Shown here: positions 49,139 through 61,249 of the stretch, in pieces | Position numbering within the stretch: the stretch's first letter is position 1 | Layout: each line of letters opens with the position of its first letter | Source: Stramonita haemastoma | Taxonomy: Eukaryota; Mollusca; Gastropoda; Neogastropoda; Muricidae | Assembly (NCBI GenBank): GCA_030674155.1 | Contig: CM060335.1 | Span: 53,024,361-53,088,360, forward strand | Direction of reading: 5' to 3' | DNA length: 64,000 nt | The notes under the pieces: model-generated | The model's database searches: none | What the model saw: the letters and a program-made list of their open reading frames with translations, nothing else | Told to the model about the DNA's origin: nothing | Made by a program: the position numbers and the translations under genes

Positions 49139-50258
49139 CCCTAGTTGCGCAGTTCCCAGAATATACCAGCAACGCTGGGTCCAGCATGTCTGGCGACTCC
49201 CAGAATATTCAGGGATGATGGTGATCGTAATTGAAGGCTAACTATCACTTTCAAAGGTCACCCAATGAACATGAAGGCCATTGTAGGGCCGCAAAAATGG
49301 TTGAAAGTCGTCCTGCAGTCGCAAGCAACGAGGATTCTGATTGGTTTAGAGAGGGTTTTTGTTGTCTTTTTTTTCGGACCAGCCGCGATCGCCTGGAAGC
49401 AAAATGGCAGCCAAGTTTTTGCGCCCGTATTACTCAAAAGTATTTTGTGAGTTTTTTTATGATATTGACGGCGATGAGGAGTTTTACAGGCTGGATTTGG
49501 TTGAATTAAAGTATGACAGAGATGATGAAATAAGGGTTGTGGAATATTTTTGAAAAACTTCTGAAAAACTGATTGCGATTGGACCGAATCAAGCGGTGCT
49601 AAGTTTTGCGTGATGCACTGCTTGGCTACCCAGCAATTTCAATATCATACATTGTTTTATTTTATTCTTACGCAACATGGCTTCGAAATAACTGTTGTTA
49701 AGTTTTTTGATATGCTGCCGAGTACTTTGCATCACACGAAATCAAGCCATTGTCGTATTTTCGTAATAGAACACCGCCACTTTGTACAAAATGTGTATTC
49801 ACTGCCATGACGATCGCGATCGCGTCGATCATTTTGCTGGACTTTTCCGAGTATTTGATGACTGATAAAGCCACGCAAGCTCTTTATTTTTTCAAAACTT
49901 ATGTCAAAGCTAGTATTTACCAAATCATGACATTTTTGCACCTCAACAACATTGCATATCGTGTTAAAATCAATCGGGGGCTCCGACGTCGCGACAGTGA
50001 TTGGTATTGCACACGCAGTTTTTAAACTTCATTTATTTTTTACATTATCATAAACACTACATGCTGGTATAAAATTTTGCACATTTACAAGTTTGTTACC
50101 TAAGCTTTCCAGTGCTTTACATTTTTTACACACTTAGTTCAGTTTTACATATCAATATCCAGGGTTGTTTGACCCCACCCTACTTCAAAACAACAATGGC
50201 TGCTGTTAATTCAGCCAGCAGCAGTAGAACCGCTGCCGTTATATCAGCACAACCAGGG
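49139..50258 (+). mobile_element. piggyBac-like non-autonomous element, complete
   Basis: 1,120 bp flanked by TTAA at 49135-49138 and 50259-50262. It begins CCCTAGTTGCGC and ends GCACAACCAGGG. The end reversed reads CCCTGGTTGTGC, so about 10 of 12 terminal bases match. TTAA duplications with CCC...GGG ends are the hallmark of piggyBac-type transposons. An ATG at about 49404 opens a 50-codon frame (MAAKFLRPYYSKVFCEFFYD) that stops at 49553 and may be the remnant of the transposase start. No catalytic core is present. Confidence 0.8.
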
Positions 50259-50377
50259 TTAAAAACCATCATAAAATTATATATACAGATTATAGCTAGC
50301 TAGATAGAGATGGATAAAATTACTCTTCTCTAACAACTTTTAATCATGTGTGAGGAGAATAGCAGTGACTTTTGTAC

Positions 50378-50479
50378 CTTACAAAATTATTGATGACTGA
50401 TGCTTCCCGGCCATTAGTGTAGTAACTCCACAACATCCATCCTGCTTCCCCTCACAGATGTGCTCACCACCCCCCCTCT
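50378..50479 (-). other. Exon-like block A, copy in U1
   Basis: Acceptor-like GTGTGTGCAG| on the right and |GTACAAAAGTC on the left (minus strand). It is much diverged from the U2-U3 versions and has no long shared frame. Confidence 0.3.
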
Positions 50480-50885
50480 CTGCACACACAGAAACAGGCA
50501 TCAAAAACACACTTCTATCAAACACACACCAGTACACATCAGAAACATACAAACATCAAACACACAGAAGCAAGTGTATCCAATATCACTGAGAGTGAAC
50601 AGACGTTAAATTGAAGAAGCAAGTGTATATCCAAACCAGGATTTTAGCAATCCTACATAAACAAGAAGACCTCAGAAACACCTTTTTTCACCTATCTCTT
50701 GTCGACTATGGGAGCAACCCTGAAGATCAGAAACAAATACACATCAAATACAGAAATAAGTGTACATCCGGAAAAAAACACTCATTAATTAAAGTGAACT
50801 AAGTATACATCAGGAACCCACATTCTTCAAACACACAGAAAAGAATACACTAAACAAAACCACGCACAAAGGAACAGTTACTTAC

Positions 50886-50959
50886 ATGCCAACTTCAATT
50901 CCTTGTGTCCAGCATCCTATGCCTATTTCTCCAGTTCCAACCTCCTTGCAGTGTAAAGT
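50886..50959 (-). other. Exon-like block C, copy in U1 (open)
   Basis: 74 nt between TTTGTTGACAG| and |GTAAGTAACTG on the minus strand. The frame reads TLHCKEVGTGEIGIGCWTQG, then IEVG, without a stop. The corresponding blocks in U2, U3 and U4 have a TGA in this frame, so U1 may be the functional or ancestral exon. Confidence 0.4.
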
Positions 50960-52285
50960 CTGTCAACAAACACACATGATCAGCTCTTTGTTTTTATGCT
51001 CCAAACACAATTTCATGCATTCACAACAACCTGGCAAAAATCATAAAAGGCGTACAGCATTCCATGTTGATGACAGTTTTCTAAGATATGTGCAAAAATG
51101 AGTTGCAGCTGAACACAGTGTCAAACAGATGAAAAAAAAAAAAAAAACTGTGTGAAAATGTTTAAAGAATGTGAAAATATTAGGAGAATGAAACAATAAA
51201 CAAGGAGTGGACAGATCATCGCAATACAAGGAAACACAATACCAAGCGAGGAAATAAATCACACTAACACATAAAACTATTTTATGTATACTACTGAACT
51301 CAAATTCAACTACTTTATTATCTCAAATACACAGAAATTCAGGCAGGTTACAAGCCATACATAAAAACAGTAAACATCTAAACATAATATCACAGATTTT
51401 GATATACACCACAACACAGGTTCCCAACATCAGCACGCAACCATCACAATAAAAACAGCACCAACAAATCAGCAATACCTCAGCCAGTTATAAACTTACC
51501 CAAGTAAATTCACAAACACTTCTGAGTGCACTAGTACGCCTACGCATGCACACACTCCCATATGGCTCGCACACATACCAACTCACACTTACACACACCG
51601 GAAACATTCGTACAGATGCCCACGCATTTTTATGTAATAAACCAAATTGTTCTGACGTATTATATGATAATACAAATATAGTACTGTAGTCTATTAAGAT
51701 ATTCAAAATGGTCTTACGGAAAATTAGAAGAAAAAAAACAACCACTACACGCGCGCGCGCACTAACATTTTAATGACATAAACCAAAACTGTTATATGTT
51801 ATATGATTAAACAAATATCAATAAAATTAAATACTACTACTACTACAGTATGGAATTTAAATATCGCTAACTCTTGTAAAGCATTCATATCAGTTACATG
51901 CACATAACCGTCCATGATTAAAATGAACAAGTACCAAATTCATAAATACACACACGAAATGTGCAAGCCCAGCATGCGTAGGCAGGGTGATGAAGATGGG
52001 GTGGATTTTGAAGAGTTTGGCAGATTGTGAGGGGGAAGACCTTAGGTAGGAAATAAATGTGGTTTGAGGAAGGATTTGTATACTTACACATCGCACTTGT
52101 GTACTCCGTCATTCATCATAATACAAAAACCACTCATAAAAAAAACAATTTACACTAGCAAATGCACAGGCGAATTCTTAATCATAAAAAAGAACAAACT
52201 ATTTCTTTTAAAAACCATAATAAAAAAAAAAATTTCTTTAACAACTCTGAATGATGTGTGGGGAAAATCACAGTGACTTGTGTAC

Positions 52286-52385
52286 CTTCTTGAACAAAAC
52301 ATCCACGACTGATGCCTGCCATCCACTGGTGGAGAAACTCTGAAACATCCATCCTGCTTCCCTTCAGAGATGTCTTCACCCCCCT
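52286..52385 (-). other. Exon-like block A, copy in U2
   Basis: 100 nt between CTGTGTGTGCAG| and TTCAAGAAG|GTACACAAG on the minus strand. Open frame RGVKTSLKGSRMDVSEFLHQ, then WMAGISRGCFVQE. A second frame is also open, so coding status is not proven. Family unknown. Confidence 0.4.
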
Positions 52386-52797
52386 CTGCACACACAGAAA
52401 CAGGCATCAGAAACACACTTCTATCAAACACATACAGCAGTACACATCAAAAACATACAAATGTCAGACACACAGAAGCAAGCGTATCTAATATTACTGA
52501 GAGTGAACAGATGTTAAATTGATGAAGCAAGTGTATATCCAAACCAGGATTTCAGCAATCATACATAAACGAGAAGACATCAGAAACACCTTTATTTTAT
52601 CTATATTCTCCTTGCAGACTATGGGAGCACCACTTAAGATCACAAACATACACACATCAAATACAGAAATAAGTATACATCAGAATAAAGCATTCATTAA
52701 TTACACCAAACCAAGTCTACATCAGGAGCCCACATTCTTCAAACACACAGAGAAGAATACACTAAACAAAACTACACACAAAGGAACAGTAACTTAC

Positions 52798-52871
52798 ATG
52801 CCAACTTCAATTCCTCAAGTCCAGCCTCCTATGCCTATTTCCCCGTCTTCAACCCTTGTGCAGTGCAAAGT
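52798..52871 (-). other. Exon-like block C, copy in U2 (TGA)
   Basis: 74 nt with intact GACAG acceptor and GTAAGT donor. The frame TLHCTRVEDGEIGIGGWT ends at TGA where U1 has CAA. Confidence 0.35.
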
Positions 52872-53651
52872 CTGTCAACAAACACACATGATCAGCTCTT
52901 TGTTTTTATGCTCCAAACACAATTTCATTCATTCACAACAACCTGGCACAAATAAAAAAATGAGTACAACATTCCATGTTTACGACAATATTCTAACATG
53001 TGCAAAAATAAGTTGCAGCTGAACACAGTGTTTAACAGATGATAAAAAAACAGTTAACATAAGAGTTTAAGGAATGTGAAAAAATTAGGAGACTGAAATA
53101 ACAAACAAGGGGTGGACAGATCATGGAAATACAAGGTAACACAAAACCAAGAAAAGACATAAACCACACAAAATATTTTATGTATGCTACTTAAGTCAAA
53201 TTTAACTTCTTTCTTATCTCAAATACACAGAAATTCAGGCAGGTTACAAGCCATACATAAAAACAGTAAACATCTAAACATAATATCACAGATATCTAAA
53301 TACACCACAACACAGGTTTCGAACATTAGCACTCGACCATCACAATAAACCTCAGCCAGTTATAGTAGTAAATTCACGAACAATTCTGAGCACGCTAGTA
53401 TGCCAACGCATGCACATTCCCATATGGCTTGCATGCATGCCAACTTGAACTTACACACACTGGAAACATTTCCAGAAATGCCCACACATTTTTATGTAAT
53501 AAACCAAATTGTAATAATGTTTTATATGATAAGCCAAATACAGTACTGTATCCTATTAAGATATTCAAAATAGTCTGAAAGAAAAAAAAAACCACCACAC
53601 ACACACGCGCACGCGCTCACATTTCTATGACAAAGACCAAAACTGTTATAT

Positions 53652-54073
53652 GTGGCGCTCCACCACGAAATGAGTCGCTTAGCACATTACCCAATTTTGC
53701 GCTAGGAGCCTTTAAAGGCAGGTGGGGGTCAAGCTGTCGATTTTGAGATTTTGATTGATTATCAAACTAGATCTGTTTATTTATCTTATAATGAAATATC
53801 AAGGCATAATTTTTATTCCTTTTGCTTTTAAATGTGTTTTGAAAATACCAAAGCACTCATTCTGACAACCTGTTACTAAAATAAACTTGCCTGTTTCTCA
53901 TTTTGTCACATCCTGCAGTCTATCATTTCAATTTGTAATAATGTTGCACAGAATTGTCCGATTTTCAATCTGTTTTTTGTATTTGATAGCCACTTTATTG
54001 CACATTACTAACATGTCAATAACTAAAAATTGACCTCATGTGCACTCCGTCTCATTATGTGGTGGAGCGTCAC
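53652..54073. mobile_element. MITE-like DNA element, copy 2
   Basis: 422 bp with GTGGCGCTCCACCAC at the left. The reverse complement of its right end is GTGACGCTCCACCAC, 14 of 15 identical. ATAT lies at 53648-53651 and 54074-54077, and the equivalent site near 51792 in U1 reads GTTATATGTTATATG without the element, an empty site that proves the boundaries. The interior matches 43698-44110. No ORF. Confidence 0.9.
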
Positions 54074-54587
54074 ATATGTTATATGATTCAAGAAATGTCA
54101 ATGAAATTAAATGCTACCACTACCACTACAATATGGAATTTATATAGCGCCGACTCTTGTAAAGCAACTCCTCAAAGCCCTTACATTCAAATCATCTACA
54201 TGCACATAACAGTCCATGATTAGAATGAACAAATACCAAATTCATAAATACACACATGAAATGTGCAAGCACAGCATGCATAGGCAGGGTGATAAAGATG
54301 AGGGTTTTTTGAAGAGTATGGGCAGATCATGAGGGGAAGACCTTAGGTAGGAAATAAATGTGGTTTGAGGAAGGATTTGTATACTTACACATCGCACTTG
54401 TGTACACCAACGTCATTCATGATAATACAAAAACAACCCATAAAAAAACAATTTACACTAGCAAATGCACAGGTGAATTCTTAATCATAAAAAATTACAA
54501 ACTATTTCTTTTAAAAACCATCATAAAAAATATTGTTCTCTAACAACTTTGAATTATGTGTGGGGAAAATCACAGTGACTTGTGTAC

Positions 54588-54687
54588 CTTCTTGAACAAA
54601 ACATCCACGACTGATGCCTCCCGTCCACTGGTGGAGAAACTCTGAAACATCCATCCTGCTTCCCTTCAGAGATGTCTTCACCCCCCT
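54588..54687 (-). other. Exon-like block A, copy in U3
   Basis: 100 nt, same splice-like ends as U2. The frame includes SRMDVSEFLHQWTGGISRG. Confidence 0.4.
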
Positions 54688-54902
54688 CTGCACACACAGA
54701 AACAGGCATCAGAAACACACTCCTATCAAACACACACACCAGTACACATCACAAATTTGCAAACGTCAAACATACTGAAGCAAGCGTATCTAATATTACT
54801 GAGAGTCAACAGATGTTAAATTGAAGAAGTAAGTGTATATCAAAGCCAGGATTTCAGCAAACATACATAAATGAGAAGACATCAAAACCACCTTTATTTC
54901 AC

Positions 54903-54934
54903 CCATCTTGTCCTTGTAGACCATGGGGGCACCA
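54903..54934 (-). other. Exon-like micro-block B, copy in U3
   Basis: 32 nt between TTTGTGATCTTCAG| and GATGG|GTGAAA on the minus strand, encoding GAPMVYKDKMG. The same block lies in U4 at about 56811-56842. U1 and U2 versions are diverged. Confidence 0.3.
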
Positions 54935-55099
54935 CTGAAGATCACAAACATACACACATCAAATACAGAAATAAGTGTACATCAGAATAAAGCATTCATT
55001 AATTACACCAAACCAAGTCTACATCAGGAACCCACATTCTTCAAACACACAGAAAAGTATACACTAAACAAAACCACACACAAAGGAACAGTAACTTAC

Positions 55100-55173
55100 A
55101 TGCCAACTTCAATTCCTCAAGTCCAGCCTCCTATGCCTATTTCTCCGTCTTCAATCCTCATGCAGTGCAAAGT
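55100..55173 (-). other. Exon-like block C, copy in U3 (TGA)
   Basis: 74 nt with intact splice-like ends. TGA within the frame open in U1. Confidence 0.35.
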
Positions 55174-56495
55174 CTGTCAACAAACACACACATGATCAGC
55201 TCTTTGTTTTTATGCTCCAAACACAATTTCATTCATTCACAATAACCTGGCACAAATAATAAAATGAGTACAACATTCCATGTTTACAACAGTTTTTCTA
55301 ACATATGTGCGAAAATAAGTTGCAGCTGAACACAGTGTCAAACAGATGAAAAAAAAGATAACTGTGTGAAAATGTTTAAAGAATGTGAAAATATTAGGAG
55401 AATGAAACAATAAACAAGGAGTGGACAGATCATCGCAATACAAGGAAACACAATACCAAGCGAGGAAATAAATCACACTAACACATAAAACTATTTTATG
55501 TATACTACTGAACTCAAATTCAACTACTTTATTATCTCAAATACAGATCAATTCAGTCAGGTAACAAGCCATACATAAAAACAGTAAACATCTAAACATA
55601 ATATCACAGATTTTGATATACACCACAACACAGGTTCCCAACATCAGCACGCATCCATCACAATAAAAACAGCACCCACAAATCAGCAATACCTCAGCCA
55701 GTTATTAACTTACCCAAGTAAATTCACAAACACTTCTGAGTGCACTAGTATGCCCATGCATGCATACACTCCCATATGGCTCGCACGCATGCCAACTCAC
55801 ACTTACACACATCGGAAACATTCGCACAAATGCCCATGTATTTTTATGTAATAAACCAAATTGTTCTAACGTATCATATGATAAGACAAATATAGTACTC
55901 TATTCTATTAAAATATTCAAAATGGTCAGAAGGAAAATTAAAAAAAACAACAAAAAAACAACCACACGCACGCGCACTAACATTTTAATGACATAAACCA
56001 ACTGTTATATGATTGAACAAATATCAATAACATTAAATACTACTACTACTGCAGTATGGAATTTATATATTGCTGACTCTTGTAAAGCATTCAAATCATT
56101 TACATGCACATAACCGTCCATGATTAAAATGAACAAATACCAAATTCATAAATGCACACACTCACATGTGCAAGCACAGCATGCATAAGCAAGGTGATAA
56201 AGATGGGGTGGTTTTTAAATAGTATGGGCAGATTGTGAAGGGGAAGACCTTAGGTAGAAAATAAATGTGGTTTGAAGAAGGATTTGTATACTCACACATA
56301 ACACGTCTGTACACCAACATCATTCATGATAATACAAAAACAACCCATAAAAAAACAATTTACACTAGCAAATGCACAGGTGAATTCTTAATCATAAAAA
56401 ATTACAAACTATTTCTTTTAAAAACCATCATAAAAAAAAAATTTTCTCTAACAACTCTGAATGATGTGTGGGGAAAATCACAGTGACTTGTGTAC

Positions 56496-56593
56496 CTTCT
56501 TGAACAAAACATCCACGACTGATGCCTGCCATCCACTGGTGGAGAAACTGAAACATCCATCCTGCTTCCCTTCAGAGATGTCTTCACCCCCCT
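56496..56593 (-). other. Exon-like block A, copy in U4 (2-nt deletion)
   Basis: 98 nt. Loss of two bases near 56550 shifts the frame relative to U2 and U3. Confidence 0.35.
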
Positions 56594-57006
56594 CTGCACA
56601 CACAGAAACAGGCATCAGAAACACACTCCTATCAAACACACACACCAGTACACATCACAAATTTGCAAACATCAAACACACAGAAGCAAGTGTATTTAAT
56701 ATCACTGAGAGTGACCCGACATTAAATTGAAGAAGCAAGTGTATATCAAAGCCAGGATTTCAGCAAACATACATAAATGAGAAGACATCAAAACCACCTT
56801 TATTTCACCCATCTTGTCCTTGTAGACCATGGGGGCACCACTGAAGATCACAAACATAACACACATCAAATAAAGAAATAAGTGTACATCAGAATAAAGC
56901 ATTCATTAATTACACCAAACCAAGTATACATCAGGAACCCACATTCTTCAAACACACAGAGAAGAATACACTAAACAAAACCACACACAAAGGAACAGTA
57001 ACTTAC

Positions 57007-57080
57007 ATGCCAACTTCAATTCCTCAAGTCCAGCCTCCTATGCCTATTTCTCCGTCTTCAATCCTCATGCAGTGCAAAGT
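57007..57080 (-). other. Exon-like block C, copy in U4 (TGA)
   Basis: 74 nt, as U3. Confidence 0.35.
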
Positions 57081-58360
57081 CTGTCAACAAACACACACAT
57101 GATCAGCTCTTTGTTTTTATGCTCCAAACACAATTTCATTCATTCACAACAACCTGGCAAAAATCATAAAATGAGTACAACATTCCAAGTTTACGACAGT
57201 TTTTTAACATATGTGCGAAAATAAGTTGCAGCTGAACACAGTGTCAAACAGATGAAAAAAAAAGATAACTGTGTGAAAATGTTTAAAGAATGTGAAAATA
57301 TCAGGAGAATGAAACAATAAACAAGGAGTGGACAGATCATCGCAATACAAGGAAACACAATACCAAGCGAGGAAATAAATCACACTAACACATAAAACTA
57401 TTTTATGTATACTACTGAACTCAAATTCAACTACTTTATTATCTCAAATACAGATCAAATTCAGTCAGGTAACAAGCCATACATAAAAACAGTAAACATC
57501 TAAACATAATATCACAGATTTTGATATACACCACAACACAGGTTCCCAACATCAGCACGCATCCATCACAATAAAAACAGCACCCACAAATCAGCAATAC
57601 CTCAGCCAGTTATAAACTTACCCAAATAAATTCACAAACACTTCTGAGCGCACTACTATGCCCATGCATGCACACACTCCCATATGGCACGCACGCATGC
57701 CAACTCACACTTACACACACTGGAAACATTCGCACAGATGCCCATGCATTTTTATGTAATAAACCAAATTGTTCTAACATATTATATGATAAGACAAATA
57801 TAGTACTGTATTCTATTAAGATATTCAAAATGGTCTTAAGGAAAATTTATTTTAAAAAAACAAAAAAAAAAACCACACACGCGTGTGCACTAACATTTTA
57901 ATGACATAAACCGAAACTGTTATATGATTGAACAAATACCAATAAAATTAAATACTACTACTACTACAGTATGGAATTTATATAGCGCCAACTCTTGTAA
58001 AGTTTTCAAATCATTTACATGCACATAACCGTCCATGATTAAAATGAACAAATACCAAATTCATAAATGCACACACTCACATGTGCAAGCACAGCATGCA
58101 TAAGCAAGGTGATAAAGATGGGGTGGTTTTTAAATAGTATGGGCAGATTGTGAAGGGGAAGACCTTAGGTAGAAAATAAATGTGGTTTGATGAAGGATTT
58201 GTATACTTACACATCGCACTTGTGTACACCAACGTCATTCATAAATACAAAAACAACCCATAAAAAAACATTTACACTAGCAAATGCACAGGCAAATTCT
58301 TAATCATAAAAAATTACAAACTATTTCTTTTAAAACCCATCATAAAAAAAAAAATTTCTC

Positions 58361-58594
58361 TAACAACTCTGAATGATGTGTGAGGAAAATCGCAGTGACT
58401 TGTGTACCTTCTTGAACAAAACATCCACGACTGATGCCTGCCATCCACTGGTGAGAAACTGAAACATCCATCCTGCTTCCCTTCAGAGATGTCTTCACCC
58501 CCCTCTGCACACAAAGAAACAGGCATCAGAAACACACTTCTATCAAACACACACACCAGTACACATCCGAAACACACAAATGTAAAATACACAG
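58361..58594. repeat. Partial tandem unit U5
   Basis: First ~234 bp of the unit, with block A at 58408-58504 (97 nt, a further base lost). It is cut by the adjacent SINE. Confidence 0.9.
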
Positions 58595-58612
58595 TGTGTG
58601 TTGCTCGGGGGA

Positions 58613-58945
58613 AGGGATAGCCTAGTGGCCAGAACATTATACTCGCAATTTGATGACCCGAGTTCGATTCCTGTTCGAGGGGATTTTTCTCCTGGAGTTA
58701 ACATCAGTGCTGACTCCACTCTCCCCAAAAGCCCTTCAGATGAGACTATAAAGCAAGGCCCCATGTGCCAACACAGACAGAACACCTTGCGCACATTTTA
58801 AACCTGTTCCATTTTTCGTAAGAGTAGGCAATTAATTGTGTGCCGGTGGGAACTGATGACAAGATTTACAAAACTGCATAGGCTACACACGGGACTGGAT
58901 GTAAAAAAAGGCACAAGAGTACTTATTCCATTGTCTTTGATATAA
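58613..58945 (+). mobile_element. SINE family 2, full-length copy
   Basis: Head GGGATAGCCTAGTGGCCAG, B box GAGTTCGATTCC, and an end at CCATTGTCTTTGATATAAAA. Confidence 0.85.
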
Positions 58946-58969
58946 AAAAAAAAATTCTTTAAATTATCA

Positions 58970-59290
58970 TTCATCAAATACTAAAAAAAGTCCAGCAAAA
59001 CGATTGACACCATCACGATCGTCATGGCGGTGAACACTCATTTCGTGCAAAGTGGTGGCACTCTAAGACAAAAAGTACTCAGCAACATATCGATTTAACT
59101 CAACAATTTTAAAGCTTTGTTGCATCAAAATAAAGTTTTTTAAAATCTATTACGTCAAATTTGGGGAGTAGGGAAGAAGTGCATCCCTTAACACTAACAG
59201 CGCTGAATTAATGGCAGTGGTCATCATGTTGCAGGCAGAATAAACATCAGCCAGTGTTTTCAAAGCATTGTTGCATCAAAGTAAAGTAAA
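58970..59290 (-). mobile_element. Rearranged piggyBac-like fragment
   Basis: Reverse complement of 58985-59130 matches the centre of 49139-50258 (CATGACGATCGTGATGGTG, TTTGCTGGACTTTTT). 59190-59225 resembles its right end. The order is scrambled. Confidence 0.55.
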
Positions 59291-59339
59291 ACAATATATG
59301 ACATATAAAAGAGTAAATGAATAAATAGATCAATAATAA

Positions 59340-59635
59340 TAAAGACACACACTAACACACTCACTCACTCCAACTATTCAAGGGGATTTTTCCTTTGGAG
59401 TGAACATCAGTGCAGACTCCACTCTCTCCAAAAGTCCTCTAGATGAGACTATAAACAAAGCAAACGCACGCAGAGCATCTTGCGCACACATAAAATCCTG
59501 CTCTACTTTCGAAAGAGTAGACCATTGTGTGCCAGTAGGAACAAATGACTAAGATTTAAAAAACTGCATACACACAGGGACTGGATGTAAAAACGCACAG
59601 GAGCGCTTAATCCATTATCCTTGATATAAAAGAAC
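59340..59635 (+). mobile_element. SINE family 2, 5'-truncated
   Basis: Begins in the body (AAGGGGATTTTTCCTTTGG) and runs to CCATTATCCTTGATATAAAAG. First part of an 880-bp duplicated unit. Confidence 0.75.
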
Positions 59636-59640
59636 AAATG

Positions 59641-59782
59641 ACTTGACTTACTTGACTTACGCCTATGAATTCCCTGGGGAACAATGGGCTGCAACAACAC
59701 CCCTCCAACAGACTCCGTTCTGAGAGATCCTCTTCAGCTCAGCCCACGTCATTCCTGCTGCCTTCGTCTCTGCTGCTGTGCT
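59641..59782 (-). pseudogene. LINE RT C-terminal tail fragment
   Basis: The minus frame reads AAETKAAGMTWAELKRISQN, then VVAAHCSPGNS and a stop. It ends in (AAGTCAAGT)n, the element's 3' repeat, abutting the SINE. Confidence 0.65.
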
Positions 59783-59857
59783 GAAAAGAATAAATAAATC
59801 TTAAAACTGAATCAACACACACACCAAAACACCACACACATGGGGAGGGGGGTGGTG

Positions 59858-60200
59858 GTCAGGATAACCTAGTGGTTAGAACATTGAGCTCGCAATCTGA
59901 CAACCCAGTTCCAATCCCGTTCAAGGAGATATTTTTACCTGGAGTTAACATCAGTGTAGACTCAACTTCCCAAAAAACTCCTTCGGATGAGACTATATAC
60001 CAAGGCCCAGTGTGCAAATGCATGCAAAACATCTTAAGCACACATTAAAACCTGTTCTGCTTTTTGAAAGAGTAGGCCACTGTGTGCCAGCGGGGTTGGA
60101 TGACAAAATTTACAAAACCGCATACACATGGGGACTGAATGTAAAAAAGCACATAAGTTCTTATTCTATTATCCTTGATGTAAAAGAATAAAGAAAGAAA
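59858..60200 (+). mobile_element. SINE family 2, full-length copy
   Basis: Head GGATAACCTAGTGGTTAG, end TTATCCTTGATGTAAAAG. Confidence 0.8.
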
Positions 60201-60225
60201 TAAAAAATGAAAACATACACACAGT

Positions 60226-60515
60226 CACTCACAACTATTCACAGGGATTTTTGGAATGAACATCAGTGCAGACTTTACTCACACCTAAAGTCCTTCAGAT
60301 GAGACCATAAACCGAGGCCAATGTGTGAATGCACGCATAACATATTGCGCACACATTAAATCCTCTTCCACTTTTCGAAAGAGTAGGTCATTGTGTGCTG
60401 GTGGGAACAAATGACAAAATTTACAATAACCGCATACACACAGGGACAAGATGTACAAAAAACACATTAATGTTTAATCCATTATCCTCAATATAAAAGA
60501 ATAAATAACTTGACT
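60226..60515 (+). mobile_element. SINE family 2, 5'-truncated (duplicate of 59340 copy)
   Basis: Starts in the same internal region as the 59340 copy and is followed by the same LINE tail. Confidence 0.75.
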
Positions 60516-60518
60516 TAC

Positions 60519-60656
60519 TTGATTTATGCCTATGAATTCCCTGGGGAACAATGGGCTGCAACAACACTCTTCCAACAGACTCCGTTCTGGGAGATCCTCT
60601 TCAGCTCGGCCCACGTCATTCCGGCTGCCTTCGTCTCTGCTGCAATGCTGAAAAGT
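60519..60656 (-). pseudogene. LINE RT C-terminal tail fragment (duplicate)
   Basis: Close copy of 59641-59782, including AETKAAGMTWAELKRISQN and the stop after SPGNS. Confidence 0.65.
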
Positions 60657-60748
60657 ATAGATAAATTTTTAAAATAAATCAACACACACATACATACACA
60701 CACATACATACACACACATACATACACACACATACACACACACACACG
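60657..60748. repeat. (CACATA)n/(CA)n
   Basis: ACACACATACAT-type repeat 60682-60747. Confidence 0.9.
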
Positions 60749-61065
60749 GGAGGACAATATCGCATCTGACAACCTGGGTTCCAATCCCATACAAGGAGAC
60801 ATTTTCCCTGGGAGTTAACATCAGTACCAACTCCACTCCCCCAAAAAGTCTTCAGGTGAGACTATAAACCAAGGCCCAGTGTGCGAATGCATGCAGAACA
60901 TCTTGTACACATGTTAAAACCTGTTCTGCTTTTTGAAAGAGTAGGCCACTGTCTGCCAGTGGTGTTGGATGACAAAATTTACATAACCGCATACACACGG
61001 GGACTGGATGTAAAAAAAGCACTTAAGTTCTCATTTTATTATCCTTGATATTAAATAATAATGAA
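60749..61065 (+). mobile_element. SINE family 2, A-box deleted copy
   Basis: Lacks most of the head but keeps GACAACCTGGGTTCC and the whole body and 3' end. Confidence 0.75.
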
Positions 61066-61090
61066 ATAAATAAAAAATAAAAACATACAC

Positions 61091-61240
61091 TCACTCACAA
61101 CTATTCAAGGGGATTTTTCCTCTAGAGTGAACATCAGTGCAGACTCCACTCTATCCTAAAGTCCTTCAGATGAGACAATAAACTGAGGCCAATGTGTGAA
61201 TGCACGCAGATCATCTTGTGCACGCATTAAATCCTCTTCC
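61091..61240 (+). mobile_element. SINE family 2 fragment
   Basis: Internal part only (AAGGGGATTTTTCCTC to AAATCCTCTTCCACT). Joined at its right to piggyBac-like sequence. Confidence 0.7.
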
Positions 61241-61249
61241 ACTATAAAA

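Larger units (their letters stand above)
50331..52238. repeat. Tandem unit U1 (~1.91 kb), most diverged
   Basis: First of four complete tandem units. Boundary chosen at TAACAACTTTTAATCATGTG. It contains minus-strand exon-like blocks at 50378-50479 and 50886-50959, and TTTCTTATGTAATAAACCAA-type flanks shared with the later units. It differs from U2-U4 by many substitutions, so the array is not brand new. Confidence 0.9.
52239..54540. repeat. Tandem unit U2 (1.88 kb plus 422-bp MITE)
   Basis: Same layout as U1, U3 and U4. It is longer only because of the element at 53652-54073. Confidence 0.95.
54541..56448. repeat. Tandem unit U3 (1,908 bp)
   Basis: Closely similar to U4. Confidence 0.95.
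56449..58360. repeat. Tandem unit U4 (1,912 bp)
   Basis: Near-identical to U3 apart from small indels. Confidence 0.95.
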
